A stretch of 64,000 nt of DNA from Skeletonema tropicum (taxonomy: Eukaryota; Bacillariophyta; Thalassiosirophyceae; Thalassiosirales; Thalassiosiraceae): contig CM074128.1 in NCBI GenBank assembly GCA_037178625.1, forward strand, positions 868,001 through 932,000. Direction: 5' to 3'. Position 1 is the stretch's first letter; each line of letters begins with the position of its first letter. Position numbers and translations under genes: made by a program. Below, in pieces: positions 49,944 through 59,677 of this stretch. Below the pieces are notes generated by a model. The model saw only the letters and a list, made by a program, of their open reading frames with translations, was not told the origin of the DNA and searched no databases.

Positions 49944-51876
49944 ATGATCCTCAAATTCAGCCTCTACTCTGCCGCCGGAGTGGCTCTCCTATCAAACAAC
50001 ACTACCGGTGCCTTTGTCCCCTCCACAAGAACAACACGTGCATTTCAACTAGGCAGCTCGGTCGGTGGTGGAGATGGACCCAGTCCTGAGTTTTTGAAAA
50101 AGATGGGCTTGTCTGATGATGCAAATGTCAATGAACTCAGGCAAAGCAGAGAAGCGGGGCCTCCTCCTGGAATGTCGCCTGTTGGACCAGCAGGACAGAT
50201 GCAACAACCGCCTCAAGCAGCAGTGCCACCACCGCCTCAACAGCAGCAATTCTATGATGCCAATGGTAACCCCGTTACTATGCCAATGGTGTACGATGCT
50301 AATGGAAATCTCGTACCATACTACCCGCCACCACCTCCTCAACAGCAACCGATGCAACAACAGCCAGCACAACAGCAGGTGCAGCCAACTGGCTCTGGTC
50401 CAAGTCTTGAACAACCTGCATGGGAACCACCACTTCCAAACAACCCCAAAACAAGCGGAAGGTGATCCACGTCCTGTAGGATACAACGCTGATGCTTACA
50501 CTGTGTCCAACACTGCTGATGTGTACTTTGCGCAACTGAAACAAGATTCCAGAGTACGCAAGCGTGCATGGCTAGCGGGAGATAAAGACTCGGCTAATCA
50601 AGTCTTTACTGATCCGACTGTAAAAGCAATCAAGGACGGATGGGTAGATAATCCTTATACAAAAGAGAAAAATATCCAAGAGGCAAGAGCGGAGATTGAG
50701 GGCGCAGTGAGGATGCAACTTGGAGATGATGATGAGAATGCGGTTATCACTAGTGGTGTTAGTTACAAGCAGAAGTTGGCGGAGATGAAGGCAAAGCGTG
50801 GAGGAGGAGGAGTTGGTTCTGTTCAACAGCCACCACCAGAGCCACAGCAGGTGGTTTCGAAACCACCACCACCTGCTCAAGTCGCTCCTCCTGCACCCAA
50901 AGTGCAAGAGCCAGTCGCACTAAAGATGCAACAGCCACCTGCTGCTCCAGTAGTACAGCCACCCGTGCCTAAGCAACAACCACCTGCTCCAGTTCAACCA
51001 AAGGTTTCTACTCCTCCTCCAATTGCTGTTTCTACTCAATCGGAAGGAGCAACTGAGCAAGCACAGTCGAGTGATATGAGCGAAGATGACAAGCGTAGGG
51101 AATTTCGTACACTCCAGGGATTGTTACTCAAACAACGTGGCGGGCCAGGATTTGGAGCAGGAAGGCTCCGTGAAGCGGAAGCACCTCGGTTGGAGAAATC
51201 ATTGGAAACTGTGATGGGAATTTTAAGATCAGAGGATGAAGATTTCATTGCAGGAACACCTGCGGCTGCTGTTTCCACACCTCCTCCAGTTGTTCAGGCT
51301 GCCAAGCCTGTTCAGCCAGCACAACCAGTGAAACCAGCACAAGCCATGCAATCAACCCCACCAGTCCAACCTACACAACCTGTACAATCAGCACCGGCTC
51401 CAGTACAATCGCAAATCGATCCCATGACTGGTTCTATTGCTTGTGTTGAAGCTGCGCTAAAAATGTATCAAGATGCCAGCCCAGCTGAGCGTCAAGTAAT
51501 GATGATTCCTCTCCGTGAAGCACTAATGGCAGCTGCTTCCGGAGCAAACAAAGTCATTTCTGAAACTGAATTGAAAGCGCATAAGGCAGCAATGGAAGCC
51601 GGACCACCAGAAGTGGCACCAACTATGCAACAGGCTGCACCAGTGATGGGATTTCCTACGACGTATGCAGTGACAAAAGCTGACGAACCAGCTGCGGCGG
51701 CAGCACCAGTTGATGTGGATAATGTGACAAAGTTGAATAGTGCTTACGATGCTCTGACAAGTGCCAAGGGTTCTGGTAAGTTGGGGTTGAAAAATTTGAG
51801 CGGAAATGAAGCAGCTGCATTGGCCACCAAAGTTGAATCTATGAGGGGTGTTTTATTGGACGAGTTGAATAATTAA
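49944..51876 (+). CDS. Plastid-targeted Pro/Gln-rich protein 2, long paralog (+1 break at 50460)
   Basis: N-terminus MILKFSLYSAAGVALLSN with TGAF|VPS, near-identical to the upstream gene. Again FYDANGNPVTM and VYDANGNLVPYY in a Pro/Gln-rich stretch. One extra A at 50460 ends the first frame at 50465; the homologous sequence GDPRPVGYNADAYTVSNTAD continues in the +1 frame to 51876 (about 643 aa). Beyond the shared domain it has Pro-rich linkers (VQPPVPKQQPPAPVQPKV) and two helical segments: DMSEDDKRREFRTLQGLLLK, and ACVEAALKMYQDASPAERQV with GANKVISETELKAHK. This extra half is absent from paralog 1. Tandem duplication is clear; function is unknown. Confidence 0.65.
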
Positions 51877-52048
51877 ATAAATGAGATAATAAACATAAAT
51901 GCCTGTCATTATGAGTATGATTCTAGAGGTGAAGGTACGATACTTTTTTGACTTCAAAAAATTTGAATTCGTGTCATTCAGAGGATGGCGATGCGGGTTT
52001 TCAGCTGACGGAGTCGCCGACATTCTCTTCTCATTCGCAGCTTCAACA

Positions 52049-53636
52049 ATGCTCGGCCTATTCAGTATTATCTTCTTCGCCTGCGTCGCTAGCAGGCAAG
52101 CTAACATTGTCATCGGTAGCAATGACGATCTACGAAATGATGTGCGACTTCCAGTCCACGGAACAAAGAATTGGCAGCTACTACCTCAGCGCGGAACAAC
52201 ATTCAGTCCTCGCCACAGCCACGCTACCACCGTCTACAAATGCCCTGACAATCCATCGAGTAAGTGTCTCTGGCTGACTGGAGGATACTCGGAATTGCAC
52301 AGGAGTTTCGATTTGCGCATGGAGAATGAGAATTGCGACGTTTGGTATAGTAAAGACGGCAGAGAATGGAACCAAGTCGGGCTAGATGGGGAGTTTATTC
52401 AAGGTGTTGGCAACTGGGACGCCAAACCTGGTGGCTTTGCTGCGCCATGGTATGCTCGCTACGGTCATTCTCTCAATGCACTCGATGAAGATGGAGATGG
52501 CATTGCAGACGTAATGGTTCTAGCAGGAGGTAATAGTCCAATGCCATCGAACGATGTTTGGTTGTCGACTGATGGAATTCGATGGTATTTCGATGGCAAT
52601 GCGGCATGGTCAAAGCGAGCTTACCATAGCACTGCAGTCTTTCAAGGAAAATTATTCATACTTGGGGGAACGCCGCTTTCCAACAGTATTTGGGCAGGAA
52701 GCTTGGTCAAGAATAGTACAAGGGCAGTCGGGTTACACGATTAAGTGGACTCAGATGAAGGATGCACCTTGGACCCCAAGAGCTGGCGCATGTGCTATTG
52801 CTCATTCCGTCAGTGACGAAGACGATGATAAAGGCAAGGAAGAGTTTACAAACAAAATGTCAGAAGCATTGCTTTTGTTGGGTGGCTTAGCTGGATACAA
52901 TGAAGACAATCCTGACTACGAAGGCATCAGAACAAGAAATGACGTTTGGAAAACAACAGATGGCGAGTCCTGGCAGAGAGTGATGAGCAATACTACCGTA
53001 TGGGGCGGACGTGCGTTCCATGGATGTACGAGCTGGCGTAGCAACGACAACGACCCAACCTCTCCGCCAAAGATGTTTGTCATAGGAGGAGGATACATGG
53101 GTACCGAAGGGAACAGAGAGGTCCGCTCTTTGGAGACGTACACTGATACTTGGTGGAGTTACAATGGTGCGGAATGGATGAAGGTCAACTACGAGGAAGG
53201 TTCAATCTACAAGGATAATTTGTATTCCACGAATGAATGGACTGAGATCACAGTGGAAGGCGGAAGAAAAGTATATCGAGGCAAATGGGGATTCAGTCTG
53301 GAAGGATTTGTGACCAGTCAAGACTTGAACGGAGATGAAGAGATTAGCACAGAATCAACAATGATGAAAGCTTGCACAAATGCTAACAAGAGTCTATGCA
53401 AGACAATGCTACTTACAGAAGATCAGATACCAGCACTATTTCTGATTGGAGGCAAGGTTGAAGGCTTCTCCGTTGTTTCAGATACATTTGTATCAAAACC
53501 AGGGATTTTATGCGAATTAGATGGAATTACGTGCGGTAAGAAGGGTACTTGTGGAGTTGGAGTGGCAGGTTGCATTTGCCATTCATCAAACTTTAGTGGA
53601 GACTATTGCATGCAGATGCAGCCACCTAATGCCTAG
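52049..53636 (+). CDS. Secreted kelch-type beta-propeller protein with EGF-like C-terminus (+1 break near 52723)
   Basis: ATG 52049 opens a signal peptide (MLGLFSIIFFACVASRQ); an in-frame ATG at 51899 is only 22 bp after the previous stop and less likely. Kelch-like blades repeat a motif NDVWxSxDGxxW (CDVWYSKDGREW, NDVWLSTDGIRW, NDVWKTTDGESW, TDTWWSYNGAEW) with GG pairs (LTGGYSE, VLAGGNS, LFILGGT, LLLGGLAGY, FVIGGGY). The C-terminus CELDGITCGKKGTCGVGVAGC and CICHSSNFSGDYC is EGF-like. The frame breaks at a GGG run near 52723; the propeller continues in +1 (QSGYTIKWTQMKDAPW). About 528 aa. Likely extracellular or endomembrane; ligand unknown. Confidence 0.7.
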
Positions 53637-53934
53637 AATCAGTCATATCGATAGGACTACATCTACATAGAAGTATTTGTAAATGCTGGTGAATTAAGTA
53701 TTGTATGCGTGCGTAAAAGTAATTCTTCTTGCGTAACGAGTTCTAAACTCGATGATTCTTTTACTGACTCGTCAACGAAGCTGAAGGCTCAAGCATTTGA
53801 CGATGCATATAATTTAGGACAGATCGTAGCGGCTTGGAGTTGCTTCATTCAAGGTTTTTGCCTTCGTTGCTCATCAGCTCAGCAACTCATCGTTTCCATC
53901 TGCTGAGATAGATAGTCATTCACGTCGACAACAA

Positions 53935-54623
53935 TCAAGAAGCAGCGACGATCTTGCCAGTGTTGAAATCTACTGGTTGACCTGGTTGGATCTCATTGAT
54001 TGAAAGCGGTGGCTATGGTTGACAATGAAAAGAATAACAGAGATTAGTCACTAGTTAGTGCCAATTGAATACACAACCAAGAATCTGCAATAGACTTACT
54101 TGATATCCTTTATCGTTCACATCGATACCAGTGAGATCTCTACTCAATGTTATCGCCAAACAGCTCACGTAATGCTGATTGACAACGGTATCCAGACCTT
54201 CTTCTAAAGGTTCATAGACGTTTACGATTTCACAAGATGATAATGTAGTAATTTGATGAAGAGGCATTTTGCGCTTGAGTATTTCAGCAATCGTTACAGC
54301 CTTGTTGATAGCTTTGCCCATGGCCCTGAGCTCTACGTGATTACTACCACTTTCCTGTTTCAACAAGAGCACATTTCAGAAAGAAGAAGATTAGAGATTT
54401 GCTGAAGAAAAAGCAAACGCTGCAGCTCCAACTATTCACATTGATCTCTTACCAATATGTTCATTGCTGTTGTTATACAGCTACGCGGCTTGGCTTGTGG
54501 CGTTATTCTCACAACACAAATGTCCTCCATGGTGCTTGCATTTTTCGGTTTTGCATCGGCACTGCTTCTATCGAAGCCATGAGCTCCAATGACCTTCTCC
54601 TCCACCAGCCGATACTTATCCAT
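53935..54623 (-). CDS. Alba-domain nucleic-acid-binding protein, three exons
   Basis: Exons 54623-54453, 54354-54100 and 54012-53935; introns of 98 bp (TTG|GTAAGA ... AACAG|GA) and 87 bp (CAA|GTAAGT ... CATAG|CC). All junctions are phase 0 and give 167 aa. The Alba fold is visible: VVRITPQAKPRSCITTAMNI, HVELRAMGKAINKAVTIAEI, LKRKMPLHQITTLSSCEI, then TGIDVNDKGYQPPLSINEIQ. Alba proteins bind RNA or DNA; eukaryotic forms include RPP20/RPP25 subunits of RNase P/MRP and Mdp2/Mdp3-like translation regulators. The GYQPPL ending fits the plant/protist Alba-like group. Upstream frames at 54.5-54.9 kb on either strand are not called. Confidence 0.82.
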
Positions 54624-54980
54624 GATGCATGCAAGGACAAGTCACTGAAGGTGGGAGTTATTGAGTGGCTATCGCAGCAGCATTCACAGAATATTAGCCG
54701 CTTTTGCAAACCTATCGGCCTCTTCGACTTCAAAGGTTCATTGGTGTGGAGTGGGCAAATGGTTTTTCCTTCCGACATCTGGTTGAAGAAGGATCTTGGG
54801 ACCGGTTCGGGCTTCCACCGTTTCGTGTGCTTACAAACCATGCACAACTTGAATGGGGGACCACCCAAAAAGTAAACTATCTTTTCATCTTAGGGTTAAA
54901 ATAGGGTTAACTTTTGGTTATGTACCTGAGAACAATGCTGGCGGTGATTTTTGTGCATTGTTGAAGGTACTGCGCTTAGA

Positions 54981-56385
54981 TTACAATGAAGCAGAATGTT
55001 GAAAGAGGTTTGGAAAGTATCTGATTCCTTCAATAGTACTATCTCGACACAACCAGCCCATTTGCTCTGCCGATTTTAGTTGTTCATTGGCCAAGAGAGC
55101 TGGAATTTTGAGTGTTTTACTAACATCAATCACAGTGATGCCACCAACATCCGTTTTTTGCTTCATAGACGACGAAGCCAAATTAGCTAGTTTCTTTGCC
55201 ATTACTCCATCATCAAAAGCATCATCTTGAATCACCAAGACTCCCGACTTGAATGATCGCCTTGACATTCCCAGTCCCAAATCTTTCATTAAGTCGAGTG
55301 CCTTCAGCAAATCATCTGGGGAAATCATGTTAGTCCCTCTTGCTCTATTGAATAGGCAATACACATCTGTCAGCGTCATCATACCTCCTGCCTTGTTAAG
55401 CCTTTCATTGCGTCGTAAAAAGTCGACAATTTGACGTGCAAGTTGTTTGTGATACATAGATCCTGATTGTTTTTCCGACAGTGCAGATGTCATGCCCATG
55501 TTTTCTAGCATCGCGACTAGTTTTTCTGTATCGTTGTGTTGTTTGGAAGCATTACCGTGCACATTGTTGTTTGACAAAGCTGCAGCTCTTCGTTCACGCT
55601 CGATTGTACTGGTGTATTTTTGAATCACTTTTAATAGCGGTGTTGCCTCTCTCATGAACGCATCTATACTCTCTTGGTTGCCCTTCTTTTTTGACACGAG
55701 ACCAACCGACTTTGTATTATTGTTGTTGCCTCCAAACGCTGTTTCTGCCAAATTGGCGTTTTCCTGACGAAGAAGCTTATTCTTCGTCATGATAGCATCA
55801 ACGCCTACTCTTCTAGCCGCAATAGTTTTACTTGGTCGCGACGCTTCTTTCTCTGCTTGTCTTTCTTTGTCTTCCCATGCCTTTCGTTTCATCGCACGGA
55901 GGATTGCCCTCAATGCTGCATCTCTATCTTTGCCTGATTGATGTGTATGGCTGCCTCCCTTCGCCTCGAAACACAATGAGCAATTCTCCCCATGCGAGCG
56001 TGTTCAAGTCGATTTTATATGATCCCATTGGAGAAAGAAACGAAGGCCCACCTTTCCCCTCGGCAGTTTGCACCAAAGGATGCGGTATAGAGCCCGCAAT
56101 TGCTTCCGTTTCATCTACTAGAACAATCCTATGTGTAGTAATGTGACAGGAGAGGTTCACATCTCTCGCTGTCCAAAAATCTGTAAAACCTGATTCTGTA
56201 CCCACAGGCTTTGGCAATGGACCAGATCCCTCATAGCGAAGCTCACAATTGGTACAAACTAATGTTTCCACTTCGCCAGCATCGGATTCGAGTTGGATGA
56301 GTCCAGATGGAGAGAGATTCGTTTTTCCTAAGCAGGTCAACGGAGACCACCGTTGCGGTTTGTTGTTAGAAGGTGCCTTCATCAT
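54981..56385 (-). CDS. VPS36: ESCRT-II subunit VPS36 (GLUE + EAP30; +1 break near 55970)
   Basis: N-terminal frame (ATG 56385): VETLVCTNCELRYEGSG, DVNLSCHITTHRIVLVDE as in the GLUE (PH-like) domain, and SYKIDLNTLAWGELLI. The C-terminal frame continues with FEAKGGSHTHQSGKDRDAAL and LRAILRAMKRKAWEDKE (end of GLUE, RRALRRKAW motif), then an EAP30 winged-helix region (LARQIVDFLRRNERLNKAGG, MMTLTDVYCLFNRARGTNMI, SPDDLLKALDLMKDLGLGM, EQMGWLCRDSTIEGIRYFPN). VPS36 binds ubiquitin and phosphoinositides at endosomes. The two frames overlap at 55924-55976 and skipping one base restores the domain (about 465 aa). No intron fits. Confidence 0.82.
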
Positions 56386-56824
56386 TTATATCCATATCAT
56401 TCGATCAAGGGAATAACTAGTACTATCCAGCTACGATGCTGTCCAATACACTTCCTACAATAATTTCACACACATTCATCTACAGCTATGCTCTGGACAA
56501 CACCCAACACACCGACATAATAATATTATCACCGCGATATGCCGGCGATAGCTGCCTGCCAAAACGGCTGGAGGAATTTTAAAAGATCTATTATTGTACC
56601 TACTTATGTATTACCGCATGCGTGCATCGTGACACTCTGTAACTCATTTCTTCCGATTTTGTTACATCACTTGCGGCAAATGTTACAGATGTTACATCAA
56701 TTCACTGACGTCTTTAGCTCACCTCCACTCCACAAGACATCACTTCCATGAGCTCCGCTTGGTTGGTACCATAGGACATCAGGCCTAGCAATTAAATAAC
56801 TTTATTCAATATAAACTAAAGTTC
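56386..56824. promoter_or_regulatory. Divergent promoter (VPS36 / CPN20) with TGACGTC
   Basis: About 440 bp. A CRE-like TGACGTC lies at 56706-56712, preceded by repeated GTTACATCA/GTTACAGATG units (56662-56702), 110 bp before the CPN20 start codon. Confidence 0.45.
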
Positions 56825-57601
56825 ATGATGCCATCATACACATCAATCCTCGTAGCAGCAATGGCTGCCGCCACCACATCGGCCTTCACCACAACCATCA
56901 CTCCTACCCAAATATCATCATCATCATCGAGCGCACTCTCCATGTCATCCGCACCAGAACTAACAAAACAATGTTACCTCGACGGGAAAAAGATTCGTGG
57001 CCCAATCACACCTCTCGGTAACTTTGTTTTGGTCCGCACAAAAGATACATTGGACGCAACCGACGGTGGAATTCTCTTGCCAGATCAGGCCAAGGATCGC
57101 CCCACCGAGGGAGAGGTTGTGGCCGCTGGACCGGGGAAGCTTCATCCACATACTGGAGTGCGAATTACCAATCCTGTTACTATTGGGGACTCTGTACTCT
57201 TTGGAAAGTTTGATGGGCATGACATGAACTACAATGAAGAACCGGTGACTATGATTCGTGATGATGATGTTCTGCTCTATTACAGAGGAGTGCGCATGAC
57301 ACTGGCGAATGTGATTCCATGCCGTGATTATGTCTTGGTGGCTATCGAAAAACAAAAGACGGAAACATCTAGTGGGATTGTGGTTGCTGAGACTGTTATG
57401 AGGGATTATAATGCATGTGAGGGGAAGGTTGCCAAGGTTGGTGAGGGGAGGATGACGAGTACTGGCGAATTCAGCACTCCGCCTTGCAAGGAGGGAGATT
57501 TTGTCAAGTTCAAGGATTATGCTGGTAATGATGTCAAGATTGAAGGCAAAGAGTACAGCTTAGTAAGGATGGTGGATATTTTGACTTCTATTCCCGTTTA
57601 G
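56825..57601 (+). CDS. CPN20: Plastid co-chaperonin CPN20 (double GroES)
   Basis: 258 aa. The signal peptide (MPSYTSILVAAMAAATTSAF) ends in the plastid motif TSAF|TTT. Two GroES units follow: residues about 62-155 (PLGNFVLVRTKDTLDATDGG, ILLPDQAKDRPTEGEVVAAG, GDSVLFGKFDG) and about 160-258 (PCRDYVLVAIEKQKTETSSG, IVVAETVMRDYNACEGKVAK, EGDFVKFKDYAG). The twin arrangement is typical of plastid Cpn20/21, which caps the Cpn60 ring for folding of Rubisco and other stromal proteins. The mobile loop of the second unit (KTETSSGIVV) is canonical. Confidence 0.9.
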   Translation: MMPSYTSILVAAMAAATTSAFTTTITPTQISSSSSSALSMSSAPELTKQCYLDGKKIRGPITPLGNFVLVRTKDTLDATDGGILLPDQAKDRPTEGEVVAAGPGKLHPHTGVRITNPVTIGDSVLFGKFDGHDMNYNEEPVTMIRDDDVLLYYRGVRMTLANVIPCRDYVLVAIEKQKTETSSGIVVAETVMRDYNACEGKVAKVGEGRMTSTGEFSTPPCKEGDFVKFKDYAGNDVKIEGKEYSLVRMVDILTSIPV

Positions 57602-57744
57602 ATCAACACGACATTCTGGTTTTGCCTGGGAAAGTAACTGAAGTCGAAACGATAAATGAAGCATATACGCAAACGTTTGATTACACATCATAGTAGATAG
57701 TCTGGAGAACAATTGTCTACAAGTGATGCTGCTTAGATGCATTA

Positions 57745-59231
57745 TTATTTTGTCTTTCTCTTTTTCTTTTTACTGCCTTTGCTGCTGCCATTTCTCCTCA
57801 AATCTCTAAGGGCACTCTTACTCCTTGCCACATCACAGTCACTCACAGCATCACTCCTCTGAAACGCTCGCATCAACGCATCATTCTTTTCAGGAGTGCC
57901 TCCCCACACATACCACATTGACACAAAGGGGCTGCTCTTCTTGTGTACGTCAGACGCCTTCTTCTCACGAAAGTCAGGTGGAGGCAAGTACACATATCTT
58001 TTCTTTGGAACTACATAGAATGGGCAGCAGCAACTGATTTGATTCTTGGTGGTTGAGTTCTCGTAATAGTCCTTCTTATGGACCCAATTTGGCATCAGCA
58101 GCAGCCATGGCTTGGTACCAAACTCTGTTGACGTAATATATGTCATGAGCTTGTCAATGTGATCTGCGCTATACGGAGGATTTGTGATGAACACATCAAA
58201 GGTAGGTTCTTTTCGTGCCTCCCAAACAGCATAACAATCCTCTTTCTTATTGTATATATTGGTATAGCCCAGTGATGCCAGATGCTTCACGACAGATCCA
58301 TTGCAAAAGTATGGATCGTAAATTTTCAGTGATGATTTGCTCTTGCCCAAGCTCTTACACAATGCATCCAAAATGGATTGGATATCAGCGTATGCTTGCA
58401 ATGGTGTCTCACAGTGATCATCTTCATCAGTTTTGTAAGGAAATGAGGGCCCACTATCACCAGATTCAAGACATTTCATCTCTTCTACTGCATTTGTATC
58501 AAATTCAATGCTTCCTCCAGCTAGTTTGCCAATTTGCAATCGTTTGCCTTCACAAGTCCTCTCTCCGGAAGAGTAGACTGATCCAGACTTTTTGTCAACT
58601 AATACCATTGTGATGTTTGTTTCATCATCACCAGGTAGGACTGCGGTTCTCCCTTCAAGTACGCTTTCACTTGAGTTGATTGAAGCGTTGCTATTGTCGT
58701 CAGTCATCATCATCATCATCGCTATAATCATGATTATCATTTGATCCTGTGCTAGATTCAGACTTCTTTCTCTTTCTTCCAGAAGCATCCTTTGTATTTG
58801 TATTCTCACTTGATGCTTTCTTCATATGACTACTAGCCAATTGAGAAATGTTCGCAATGCCTCCCTTCCCCCAACCACTGGCAGCTGCTGCATCAGCTTC
58901 AGGCAGCTTTTGCCAAAAAATCATCATCGAGTTCCTTTTCGTCTGGTCGTATAGTATCTGCAGCGGCAAAAGCTGCTCCCCATGACCATCCTGTATTTGA
59001 AGGAGTAGGATCTATTCCAGCACTGAGTTTGATTGGTATTGACCCAGTAGTGTCGTTGTTGTTGACGTGATTGATAGTATCCTCCTCTTCTTCATGCTCT
59101 ACAGCCTCATCATCATCCGACTTGTTGCTCTTCTCCCTACGTTGTTTCTTTTCCTTCTTCTTTCTCTTCTTTTCTAGACGTCTCTCCTTTGATAACGCTT
59201 GCTTCTTCGATTTCTTCTTTTCTTTTGCCAT
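57745..59231 (-). CDS. NPPY-type N6-methyltransferase-like protein (two +1 breaks)
   Basis: Start MAKEKKKSKKQALSKERRLE (59231) is a strongly basic nuclear/nucleolar-type N-terminus. The frame breaks at an A-run near 58916-58921 (plus strand) and again near 58706-58712; skipping one base at each continues a single protein (about 495 aa): DDDFWQKLPEADAAAASGWG, then HDYSDDDD, then SVLEGRTAVLPGDDE. The C-terminal domain is a Rossmann methyltransferase: KIYDPYFCNGSVVKHLASLG (SAM site), FDVFITNPPYSADH (catalytic NPPY), PWLLLMPNWVHKKDYY, PKKRYVYLPPPDF. NPPY is characteristic of enzymes that methylate the N6 amine of adenine or glutamine. The substrate is unknown. The C-terminus is again basic. Confidence 0.7.
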
Positions 59232-59677
59232 GGTGATATTCTGTGATATGTATTGAGTGATGGTATTATCCACGATGGCAACGGCAACACAAGTCGTTAT
59301 GGTTATGGTCAATGTTAGCCATCAACGTGATTGGAAAATATGGCAGGAAAGAGATTTCTACACTCAAAATTCAAAAGGTCACCGCCGCGCCCGCAAGGCG
59401 CGCGTACAGGAACAGCGGGTGAGAGGGCGTGCCCACAAGAGGGACGATATGGGCATTTATTGTACAGTTATATATGTAGCTCATTTACACCTGCATCTCC
59501 CAGTTGTGGGCCCTACGTGGGCACTGCCAACAAGAGGGTAGAAATGTGCCCTCATTCCCGGATCCTAGTACCCTCATAACGCCGATAAAAAAGAATGACC
59601 ATGACAACATAATAATGATGTCGTCCCTACCATAGCAGCAAAAACACCACAGCAGGGTGCCGCAGTAGCCCTCCAAA
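59232..59677. promoter_or_regulatory. Divergent promoter region (methyltransferase / chorein protein)
   Basis: About 450 bp with no supported gene. A GC-rich patch (CCGCCGCGCCCGCAAGGCGCGCG) lies at about 59381-59405. Confidence 0.35.

Noticed and set aside
48600..50320. YDANGN motifs as RHS/YD-repeat toxin remnants
   Set aside because: Only two copies per protein, in a Pro/Gln-rich context behind a plastid signal; no RHS core or toxin domain is present.
54399..54875. 158-aa plus frame and 119-aa minus frame around the first Alba exon
   Set aside because: Both overlap the well-supported Alba exon 1 in other frames; the Cys-rich look of the minus frame does not match a known zinc motif.
48099..59231. 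Euplotes-type programmed +1 frameshifting
   Set aside because: The break sites share no common slippery codon or stop-codon context, and many long genes nearby have no break; assembly error is simpler.
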